From Elusimicrobiota bacterium (GTDB lineage: Bacteria > Elusimicrobiota > UBA8919), in contig DMMW01000019.1 of the NCBI GenBank assembly GCA_003452965.1, positions 1 to 29,507 on the forward strand: a stretch of DNA of 29,507 bases. Direction: 5' to 3'. Under the pieces are notes generated by a model. It was given only the letters and a program-made list of their open reading frames with translations. It made no database searches and was not told the origin of the DNA. A program made the translations under genes and the position numbers. Below, one piece after another: positions 23,254-29,507 of the stretch (positions are counted from its first letter, which is position 1; each line of letters opens with the position of its first letter).

Positions 23254-24376
23254 TGATTATATCCTCCAATTCATAAATAGTATTAATCTTGCCTGATAAA
23301 ACAGAAATAAATAGCGGACTCTTATTATATATTTTAATCAAAGTGGGACGAGAATCATCTATCTCGGATGAAAGCATTATTGGTTTAATTGAAAACAGAG
23401 ATTCTTTAAATTCAAACTCATATGATGGTTTCATATATTTTTTTGCTAATTGGCGCATATAAACATATGACTCTTTTGGTCTGCTTTTGCAGGTGTTGCA
23501 GTTTTGTAAAACTATTGGCGTGCAAGATTTATTGGTTTTTTGGCATTTGAAAGTAGGTAATTTATTATATGATGTATCATGTGGAGTAAACTCTACGGCA
23601 GTAAGCGAATGAAGACCGCACTTGCCGTATGGCATAGTAGAGAAAAACGGTCCGTCCATAACTGTAATACCTACATTTTTTAGATTTTGATTTACGCTGC
23701 ACAAAATAACCTCGCAAATTTCATATTTTAAATCAAACAACTCAAATCCGAACAAACTTAAGACCTGGTTTACACTGGCATAAGTACAATTAAAAACACC
23801 TTTTGTTTTAATATCCGTACCGTCTTCAAAAGTTAAATAATAGAATTTATCATCTTTTTCAGATTTTATGATTCGCTTATTCATAAATAATTTAAAATTA
23901 TTAAAATTGTTAACTTTTTGTAAAAGGATTTCTTTTATAATATCCGAATCAAAAGCAAATTCTTCCGTCTCATAGGCACCTTCAATTGTACCGTCATTGA
24001 AATAGATAGATGGATTGATTTCTAAGACAGGAATTTGACAAAATTCGCAAAACTTTAGAAATTGTCTGTGTGATGTATATGAATTTCTATTTGACACTGC
24101 ATAGATTTTTTTAAACGAGGAATGAATAGCGGGTTTAAAATCATCGCAGAAACGATTAAAATACTTCGCCGATGACTTAGCGGTGCTAACGCTTCTTAAA
24201 TAATGATATCCTTTATGAACACGCCTTTGGTTGATATCGGATGCTCTTTTGAAAACCTCATTGTCACATTCGATTAAGGCAATATTCAGGTTTTTTTTAG
24301 CAAGCAAAAAAGAGGCATAAAAACCATATATGCCTGCCCCTAAAATCACGAAATCGAAGTAGTTTTCTTTATCCAT
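23243..24376 (-). CDS. FAD-dependent oxidoreductase, DAO family, with Cys cluster
   Basis: A 377-residue flavoprotein. FVILGAGIYGFYASFLLA (9-26) is the dinucleotide-binding loop (G13-x-G15-x-x-G18), with E36 for ribose binding. The DAO-type substrate domain follows (NQRRVHKGYHYLRS, 49-62). Four cysteines at C278, C285, C293 and C296 (CX6CX7CX2C) form a cluster that could bind zinc or an iron-sulfur centre; this is not usual for simple DAO enzymes. The last segment, ISVLSGKINTIYELEDI, resembles the C-terminal FAD contact. It overlaps the upstream GT2 by 31 nt and the downstream GT2 by 11 nt. In this context it probably oxidises an aminosugar or sugar intermediate, but the substrate is not visible. 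Confidence 0.8.
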   Translation of the reverse strand: MDKENYFDFVILGAGIYGFYASFLLAKKNLNIALIECDNEVFKRASDINQRRVHKGYHYLRSVSTAKSSAKYFNRFCDDFKPAIHSSFKKIYAVSNRNSYTSHRQFLKFCEFCQIPVLEINPSIYFNDGTIEGAYETEEFAFDSDIIKEILLQKVNNFNNFKLFMNKRIIKSEKDDKFYYLTFEDGTDIKTKGVFNCTYASVNQVLSLFGFELFDLKYEICEVILCSVNQNLKNVGITVMDGPFFSTMPYGKCGLHSLTAVEFTPHDTSYNKLPTFKCQKTNKSCTPIVLQNCNTCKSRPKESYVYMRQLAKKYMKPSYEFEFKESLFSIKPIMLSSEIDDSRPTLIKIYNKSPLFISVLSGKINTIYELEDIINGI

Positions 24377-25092
24377 AATTTTTTGCCGAACCTCAATTTA
24401 ATTATTTCTTTTATATATTTATAAATAGTTTTTGAAATATCGACTCTGGAATCACCATCATCATTCCATCTCACAGGAATTTCAAATATTTTAAGTCCAA
24501 GCCATTCCGCTTTAATCAACATTTCAGAACAGAAAAACCAATCATTATTATCAAGCCCGGCTTTCATTAACCTGTTATACGCATCTCTTTTAATAAACTT
24601 AAAACCGCACATGCCGTCAGTAAAATTAACATTAAGAATAATCTTTAAAATAAAGTTGAATCCACGAGAGGTTACCTCTCTTAATGCTGACCTGTTTTTA
24701 ACGTTAGAATGTCGCAATATCCTTGAACCGTTTACTACATTAATTTCACTATTTTGCATCGCATTCAGCATATCTATAAGATGATTCAAATCCGTAGCCA
24801 AATCTACATCCATATATCCTATAATATCGGCATTTGAATTATTCCATGATTTTTTAAGCGCTAGTCCGACACCTTTTTGGCCAACTTTAATGAAATGAAC
24901 CTGAGGATACTTTTTTTCCAGCAACCCTGCGATAGTTTCAGTTTTATCTGTAGAACCATTATCGGCTATAACAATTCTATAATCAGAAATATTATTTTTA
25001 TTAAGGAATTCAATTGTTTTTGAAAGTCCTGTTTCTAATCTTTTTTCTTCATTAAGAACAGGAATTGTTATTTCTAAGTTTAAGTTTTTCAT
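24346..25092 (-). CDS. GT2-family glycosyltransferase, Alg5/DPM1-like
   Basis: A 248-residue GT-A enzyme. LEITIPVLNEEKRLETGLS (6-24), IADNGSTDKTETIA (42-55), GQKGVGLALKKSW (71-83) and an intact D95-V96-D97 in YMDVDLATDL are visible. DGMCGFKFIKRDAY and WFFCSEMLIKAEWLG fit dolichyl/polyprenyl-phosphate glucosyltransferase relatives. No transmembrane pair is present. It begins 6 nt after the Gfo/Idh gene and overlaps the flavoprotein gene by 31 nt. It probably charges polyprenyl phosphate with a sugar, perhaps one made by the neighbouring oxidoreductases. This intact enzyme and the degenerate GT2 two genes downstream may be a functional pair (inference). Confidence 0.88.
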   Translation of the reverse strand: MKNLNLEITIPVLNEEKRLETGLSKTIEFLNKNNISDYRIVIADNGSTDKTETIAGLLEKKYPQVHFIKVGQKGVGLALKKSWNNSNADIIGYMDVDLATDLNHLIDMLNAMQNSEINVVNGSRILRHSNVKNRSALREVTSRGFNFILKIILNVNFTDGMCGFKFIKRDAYNRLMKAGLDNNDWFFCSEMLIKAEWLGLKIFEIPVRWNDDGDSRVDISKTIYKYIKEIIKLRFGKKLWIKKTTSIS

Positions 25093-25098
25093 ATAGGA

Positions 25099-26088
25099 TT
25101 AATCGCTATTTAATGCGGACTCGGTATTTTCAATCAACTGAATAACCTGATAAGCGGAATTTTCGTCATTCATAGGCACTGTATTTTCGTGTATGCAATC
25201 TGCAAAATAATCAATTTCTGTCTTAAGAGCTTCTATCTGAGGAATCGGAACCTTTTCAGATTCTTTTTTAATCCCATATTTAAAAGTATCGCTTTCCTTA
25301 TCAAAAAAAGCGGATTTATTATAAATCTTAAGTTTATCTTCTATAGTATCGTCCCAATAAAGTATTTTTTTATCGCCTGTAACTATTACTTTTCTCTCTT
25401 TCTCTGGGAAAAGCATATTAACCAAAACCTCAACGGTTAATCCGGATTCATATTTTATTGACGCATACGCTGTATCCGCAACCTTATCTAAAATATGCGA
25501 AGATCCGCTTGCCTTAATAGTTTTAATCTTTTCTTTTCCGAATAAATCCAATAAAATATATGCATCATGATAAAAAAGATGCCACAAAATATTAGCATCT
25601 TTTTGAAACAAACCGAAATCAGCTCTGGTTGAATGATAATGTAAAATATTACCCAATTCCTTATTTTCAATAATTTTTTTTAGCTTTTTATACTGCTGAG
25701 TAAACAAATATGTATGGTCAACCATAATTTTCAGTTTCTTTTTATGGTTAATCTTAATAATATCAATTGCATTCTCCGAACTCAAAGTAAGCGGTTTCTC
25801 TACAAAAACATTCTTATTATGTTCTAAGGATTCCTTGACAATATCATAATGCGTACTTGCCTGGGTAGTAATTACTACGGTATCTATATTGCTATCTTTA
25901 AGGATATCGTTATGATTGTTACAAATTTTAATATTAGGTGAAATATTAGATATAGCAGCCAATTTATCTGGATTATGGTCGCATACTTTCAGCACTTCAA
26001 AATCATTGCTGTTATGGAAATTACGCAATAAAACAGGTCCCCAATATCCATATCCAATCAATCCGACTTTATTTTTTTTCATTCTCAT
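25099..26088 (-). CDS. Gfo/Idh/MocA-family sugar oxidoreductase
   Basis: NAD(P)-dependent oxidoreductase of 329 residues, the usual family length. VGLIGYGYWGPVLLRNF (8-24) is the Rossmann loop (G12-x-G14-x-x-G17). TTQASTHYDIV (74-84) and the conserved VEKPL (96-100, catalytic K98) follow. WHLFYHDAYILLDLFG has the histidine/aspartate pattern of the active site. Relatives such as WlbA oxidise C3 of UDP-GlcNAcA-type nucleotide sugars, and a nucleotide-sugar role fits here, but the exact substrate is not shown. A near-consensus promoter sits about 27 nt upstream, so this is the first gene of its block. Either of the first two ATGs (26088 or 26082) could be the start; both have weak ribosome binding sites. 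Confidence 0.88.
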   Translation of the reverse strand: MRMKKNKVGLIGYGYWGPVLLRNFHNSNDFEVLKVCDHNPDKLAAISNISPNIKICNNHNDILKDSNIDTVVITTQASTHYDIVKESLEHNKNVFVEKPLTLSSENAIDIIKINHKKKLKIMVDHTYLFTQQYKKLKKIIENKELGNILHYHSTRADFGLFQKDANILWHLFYHDAYILLDLFGKEKIKTIKASGSSHILDKVADTAYASIKYESGLTVEVLVNMLFPEKERKVIVTGDKKILYWDDTIEDKLKIYNKSAFFDKESDTFKYGIKKESEKVPIPQIEALKTEIDYFADCIHENTVPMNDENSAYQVIQLIENTESALNSD

Positions 26089-26114
26089 ATTTTCAAACTT
26101 AAGTGATTACATTG

Positions 26115-26143
26115 ATTATATATTTTATTTTAATTTATTTCAA
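26115..26143 (-). promoter_or_regulatory. Near-consensus sigma70 promoter before the Gfo/Idh gene
   Basis: TTGAAA (26138-26143) and TATAAT (26115-26120) on the minus strand with a 17-nt spacer: five of six and six of six matches to consensus. Initiation near 26108 gives a leader of about 20 nt. It lies in the 113-nt gap after a GT-C gene. The rest of that gap has no ORF that I can support. Confidence 0.65.
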
Positions 26144-26201
26144 GCGAATATCACAGGGTGGAAGTGTCTTGCGAGAGAATGACCTGCCCTCAAGCGGTAC
26201 A

Positions 26202-27785
26202 TTAATTTTTGAAGATTATGATGTAGTCGGGGATACGAACCATGTGAGGTATCTGATTTTTTACTTTTATACCGAAAATGCTAAAATCTTTCTTGAATTT
26301 CACTATTTCCTTATAATTATATTCATTCAATAGTTTATCAGTTAAATCCGGTTCATTGAGTGATTCTACTTCGAAGTTGCTGATGACTAAATAATTGGGT
26401 TTGGTTTCATTTAAGTTGGTATAGCCAATATCATATGCCCAGTTGTTTTGATGAAGCGGTACGAATTTGTAGTTCGGTAATTGTGTATATTCGGGATGGC
26501 GGTATTTCCTGTCAATTATTCCCGGAGATAGCCATGAAGACGGTTCGCGGAAAAGGCCAAAGCTTGAATTTGCCGTGACGTTTTTTTCTATCCATTCTGA
26601 GGAGACATCTCGGATATCAGGCTGATTTCTTAATTTTAAAAGGGCAATCGAAAACGGCAAGGTTGCAATTATTAGTATGATTATTACTGTTTTTCCTATG
26701 ACAGTATTTTTTGTTAATATGTAATCGGTAAAATTAGCGCTAAGAATAATCAAAAACGGTATTATTGGCAGTATTCTGCCCGGTATTGCGGAATCCCCAG
26801 CTTTGATGAAGAAAATTAAAAGTATGGCAATCCATGATAATATAATTATATTTGCTTTTTTTATTTTTTTTAAAATAAGCATTATGCCAGAAATACAAAT
26901 TATAAGTAAAATTGTTCCCATGCTTTGTTGCAGATATGTCAGTAAAGGAAAGGATGCGAAGTGAACGGAAGCAGATGTCATTCCCCCTGCGACAATCGGT
27001 GATTTAATACCTATAAGAAAATTTTTAAAATCTAAAACTACATACGGTGAACCAAGCAGGTAAGAAATTAACATTGCAGAAAGTCCAAATAATAATTTTT
27101 TTATTTCAGTATTACTTCTTAAAAAATGCGATATAATTAAAATCAAGAATAAGGGTCCTGCGGAATATCTGGTCGAGATTGCAAGACCGATACATATTCC
27201 GGCAAAGATATAGTCCTTGTTTTCCCCCCTGTCCAGAATATTTTTGAAAAAAATGAAAGAAATTACAATCCAAAATAGTCCCGGGACATTCATTAAGAAA
27301 TATTGCGAATATGTGACATGAACCGGGGTAATGGCTAATAAAAATGCGGATAGTAAGCCCGTTGTTGATGAAAAATATTTTTTGCCGACAAGGAACATTA
27401 TACATACTGTTATTACGCCATAAATTACCGAAAGCAGTCTTCCTATATAGAAAAACTTAGCCCATTCGCCGATATTTGAGAAGTAGTAATCCTCAGAGTT
27501 AACAATTGTAATGTATTTAACGAAGGATAGAATTTTTATTATTGCCGCATAAGTGTATAAATGAAAAGTCCCGTCACCTAATGCGGTAGGCAGTTTTTCG
27601 CTTACCGGATTAAAATTAAGTTTTGAGGGTTCCATCGCCTGAAGTTTGATAAGGTGTGTATTTTCATCGGGATGATATGTTACGGTGTGATATTTGTTTG
27701 GCAAACCGCCTTTTATTCCGCCGAGTCGCAAGATTATACTAATAAGTAATATTAGGATCAAGTATATTTTGTGTTTTTTGTGCAT
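26202..27785 (-). CDS. GT-C family membrane glycosyltransferase (GT39-like)
   Basis: A 527-residue polytopic membrane protein of the same architecture as the GT-C at 8879-10504. After the first segment comes NKYHTVTYHPDENTHLIKLQ (30-49) with the acidic pair D40-E41. YSQYFLMNVPGLFWIVISF and GLAISTRYSAGPLFL are the equivalents of HYATTDIAAAFF and GLSIATKYYGG. A soluble C-terminal part (about 400-527) follows. The natural domain appears to end near FSIFGIKVKN; the following IPHMVRIPDYIIIFKN may be read-through of intergenic sequence after loss of an earlier stop. It lies 58 nt after a radical SAM gene, across a small palindrome. It probably uses a polyprenyl-phosphate sugar on the outer face. 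Confidence 0.82.
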   Translation of the reverse strand: MHKKHKIYLILILLISIILRLGGIKGGLPNKYHTVTYHPDENTHLIKLQAMEPSKLNFNPVSEKLPTALGDGTFHLYTYAAIIKILSFVKYITIVNSEDYYFSNIGEWAKFFYIGRLLSVIYGVITVCIMFLVGKKYFSSTTGLLSAFLLAITPVHVTYSQYFLMNVPGLFWIVISFIFFKNILDRGENKDYIFAGICIGLAISTRYSAGPLFLILIISHFLRSNTEIKKLLFGLSAMLISYLLGSPYVVLDFKNFLIGIKSPIVAGGMTSASVHFASFPLLTYLQQSMGTILLIICISGIMLILKKIKKANIIILSWIAILLIFFIKAGDSAIPGRILPIIPFLIILSANFTDYILTKNTVIGKTVIIILIIATLPFSIALLKLRNQPDIRDVSSEWIEKNVTANSSFGLFREPSSWLSPGIIDRKYRHPEYTQLPNYKFVPLHQNNWAYDIGYTNLNETKPNYLVISNFEVESLNEPDLTDKLLNEYNYKEIVKFKKDFSIFGIKVKNQIPHMVRIPDYIIIFKN

Positions 27786-27800
27786 AAAGTCTTATTTAAT

Positions 27801-27822
27801 GTATTCCTGTTTACACAGGAAT
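27801..27822. repeat. Perfect 8-bp hairpin in the radical SAM / GT-C gap
   Basis: ATTCCTGT-TTAC-ACAGGAAT (27803-27822). On the minus strand it is followed by ACATTAAATAAG, not by a T-tract, so it is unlikely to stop transcription. It resembles the small palindromes elsewhere in the window in placement, although its sequence differs. Confidence 0.55.
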
Positions 27823-27843
27823 GAAGGTTAAAACCTGTTTTAA

Positions 27844-29253
27844 TCAACTAAATAGCAACTGATATGCTGCCTTAACCTGCCTTTTAAATTCAGTAAAAGA
27901 AATTAGTTTAAATAATCGCTTAATTATATATCGTGGTCTGAAATAAAATTTTAGATACGATTTGCGGAGAAACTGTTCCATTTCTTGCCGTTTAAATTTA
28001 TCCGAAGCAAAAGGCGGAAGAATTTTATCTGGTGGATTTTTTGCAACTTCCCGCCAAAAATCGGTTTTTAGAAATCCGGTTTTTAAAGCATCTTCGTATA
28101 TTTTGGTTCCTGGGGATAATACCGTTATTGCAAACTGAACGTAATCCGGGTTCATTTTTTGGGCGAATTTCATTGTTTTATTAATTTGCTCTTTTGTTTC
28201 ACCAGGATAACCGAGCATGAAATCCAAAAATATATCAATGCCTGTCTTTTTTGTAGCATTAATTACTTTTATTATCTCAGTTAATGTAATTTTTTTATTC
28301 ATTGCTATTAAAATTTCATCGGATGCATTTTCCACACCGAATTGTATTCGGGAGCAGCCGGCTTGTTTTATTTTTTGCAGCATTTCATCATCTATGTTGT
28401 TTATACGGGAGCGGATTTCAAATGTTATTTTTAGTTTCTGTCTAATTACTTCGTCACAGAAAGCTATTACCCTTTTTTTATTTATGGTAAATGCTTCGTC
28501 AAAAAATAAGAATTCGGTTATGCCTAAAGTAATGCATTCTTTAATTTCGTTGATTATATTTTCAACGGAGCGCATGCGGTATTTGCCTTCGTATTGTATG
28601 AAGCAGAAATTGCATCTGTAAGGACAGCCGCGGCTTGCCATTATTGAAGTAGCGACATCGTTTTTGCCTATTATAGAATAATATTTATTATAATGCGTGA
28701 GGTGTCTTGCCGGGAATGGAAGTTCATCCAGGTTTTCAAATAGCGGCTGTTTACCAATAAAGTTAATTTTACCATCTTTTTTATAAGCTATTCCTTTTAT
28801 AGTTGAAGGTTCTTCGCCTTTTTCTAAACAATCCAACAGCTCTTTTAATATGATTTCACCTTCCCCCAATACAACATAGTCAACGCCGGGAAGAGAAGCC
28901 GTTTCTTCATAATAAATATCTATATGCGGTCCACCTAATATTATTGTTATGTTTTTGTTGACTTCTTTGATGCTTTTTACTATTTTGTATACATTGTTTA
29001 TAGTAAATGAAGTTGTATAAATTCCGATTGTTTTAATATCATCTTGCATGATTTTGTTACGCAAATCGTCAGGAGTTGTTTTTTCAAGTTCCATATCTAA
29101 AATTTCAGGCTTATGCGTTGAGAACTTTTCTATATAACTTGCAAGATACATAGGTCCTAACGGCGGATAGTAACCGAGGCTCAATTCTTTGAAACGGTCT
29201 GGAACTTGGGAAAAAGCTGCTCCTGCGGAAGGTACAAGTAATAGTATTTTCAT
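27844..29253 (-). CDS. Cobalamin-binding-domain radical SAM protein (fourth)
   Basis: A 469-residue class B type radical SAM protein. YYPPLGPMYLASYIEKF (28-44), IGIYTTSFT, IILGGPHIDIYYEE (104-117) and VVLGEGE (127-133) form the B12-type domain. SRGCPYRCNFCFIQ gives C210, C214 and C217. FFDEAFTINKKR, IQFGVENASDEI and FMLGYPGETKEQI are the later core motifs. The C-terminus LRKSYLKFYFRPRYIIKRL matches the third radical SAM protein. A strong AAGGGG ribosome binding site (29263-29268) lies inside the upstream nucleotidyltransferase gene, and the start overlaps that gene's stop as ATGA. The link with activated-sugar synthesis and a GT-C gene suggests a glycan substrate; none is proven. Confidence 0.88.
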   Translation of the reverse strand: MKILLLVPSAGAAFSQVPDRFKELSLGYYPPLGPMYLASYIEKFSTHKPEILDMELEKTTPDDLRNKIMQDDIKTIGIYTTSFTINNVYKIVKSIKEVNKNITIILGGPHIDIYYEETASLPGVDYVVLGEGEIILKELLDCLEKGEEPSTIKGIAYKKDGKINFIGKQPLFENLDELPFPARHLTHYNKYYSIIGKNDVATSIMASRGCPYRCNFCFIQYEGKYRMRSVENIINEIKECITLGITEFLFFDEAFTINKKRVIAFCDEVIRQKLKITFEIRSRINNIDDEMLQKIKQAGCSRIQFGVENASDEILIAMNKKITLTEIIKVINATKKTGIDIFLDFMLGYPGETKEQINKTMKFAQKMNPDYVQFAITVLSPGTKIYEDALKTGFLKTDFWREVAKNPPDKILPPFASDKFKRQEMEQFLRKSYLKFYFRPRYIIKRLFKLISFTEFKRQVKAAYQLLFS

Positions 29254-29507
29254 TTTAATATTCCCCTTATCATATCTATTCTTTCCGGCGTACCGATATC
29301 ATAAAATCTTTGGGTTGTTATATATGCAATAAGCTGATGCTCTTTTATCAGTTTAGGGAATATTTCTTCTTCTAAAGATATTTTTTTGTTTTCGGGAATT
29401 AATTTTAGAACTTCCTTTTTGAATATGGATACGCCCGCATCAACGTATTTTAAATCTATATCTTGTGAATTCTTTTTGTATTTGATTACAATGCTATTTT
29501 CGTCAAT
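29250..29507 (-). CDS. Sugar-phosphate nucleotidyltransferase, C-terminal 85 residues (cut by window edge)
   Basis: An open frame runs from the right edge to a TGA that overlaps the next ATG (ATGA, 29250-29253). The visible part reads YVDAGVSIFKKEVLKLIP, then KISLEEEIFPKLI, then QRFYDIGTPERIDMIRGILK. The DAG-x-x-x-F block, SLEEE-x-FP and FYDIGTPER are hallmarks of the C-terminal half of NTP_transferase enzymes, closest in my recognition to heptose/mannose-1-phosphate guanylyltransferases of the HddC type. It would supply a nucleotide sugar to the glycan pathway. The N-terminal nucleotide-binding signature is outside the window, so the exact sugar and base cannot be called. Confidence 0.85.
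   Translation of the reverse strand: MDENSIVIKYKKNSQDIDLKYVDAGVSIFKKEVLKLIPENKKISLEEEIFPKLIKEHQLIAYITTQRFYDIGTPERIDMIRGILK

Noticed and set aside
27803..27822. Hairpin read as a Rho-independent terminator
   Set aside because: The stem is good but no run of T follows it on the minus strand, and a downstream gene starts within 17 nt.
28217..28621. 134-codon plus-strand open frame opposite the fourth radical SAM gene
   Set aside because: It is antisense to a strongly conserved radical SAM core, has no family signature and no ribosome binding context; a shadow frame.

Overview
The window is low-GC bacterial DNA in which every gene I can support reads on the minus strand, so transcription runs from high to low coordinates. 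Most of it (about 1.3 kb to the right edge) is one surface-polysaccharide or glycolipid locus. It holds five GT-C type polytopic membrane glycosyltransferases, four GT2 and two GT4 glycosyltransferases, a WecA/MraY-type sugar-phosphate transferase, a UDP-galactopyranose-mutase-like flavoprotein, a glutamine amidotransferase of the AsnB family, a Gfo/Idh/MocA sugar oxidoreductase, a DAO-type flavoprotein, a sugar-phosphate nucleotidyltransferase (cut by the edge) and four cobalamin-binding-domain radical SAM proteins. I see no transposase, integrase, phage gene, CRISPR array or complete RNA gene. Polyprenyl-phosphate glycan chemistry, many B12/radical SAM proteins, dense palindromic repeats and low GC fit an uncultivated Gram-negative-type lineage (Omnitrophota, Elusimicrobiota or a similar candidate phylum). 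This placement is inference; no marker gene in the window proves it.

Layout in the direction of transcription. (1) 29507-26202: nucleotidyltransferase, radical SAM protein, GT-C transferase. (2) 26201-17292, behind a near-consensus promoter at 26115-26143: Gfo/Idh oxidoreductase, GT2, flavoprotein, GT2 with a degenerate DxD motif, two radical SAM proteins, GT-C, and a 42-residue membrane ORF that overlaps the GT-C stop by ATGA. (3) 17145-4032, behind an extended -10 promoter: AsnB-like amidotransferase, GT2, GT-C, radical SAM, GT4, GT-C, GT2, GT-C, TPR protein, WecA-like transferase, many joined by ATGA overlaps. (4) 3971-1328: an imperfect inverted repeat, the UGM-like flavoprotein and a GT4. 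(5) 1335-1: isocitrate dehydrogenase with its own promoter, then a nucleoside diphosphate kinase gene that stops after 22 codons.

How the genes may work together (inference): the WecA-like enzyme primes undecaprenyl phosphate, the GT4 enzymes extend the glycan on the cytoplasmic face, and the GT2 enzymes make polyprenyl-phosphate sugars that the GT-C enzymes use on the outer face. The oxidoreductases, mutase-like protein and amidotransferase tailor the sugars. The radical SAM proteins, three of them directly beside GT-C genes, probably methylate or otherwise modify sugars or lipid carriers. The repeated radical SAM plus GT-C pairing is the best candidate for an undescribed system here.

The second striking feature is a set of GC-richer palindromic elements. 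At least two sit in frame inside glycosyltransferase coding sequences: 66 nt in a GT4 N-terminus, and 117 nt in a GT-C C-terminus flanked by 5-nt direct repeats. Others lie in the gaps between genes. The pattern resembles the protein-coding palindromic elements known from Rickettsia, although the sequences are not claimed to be related.
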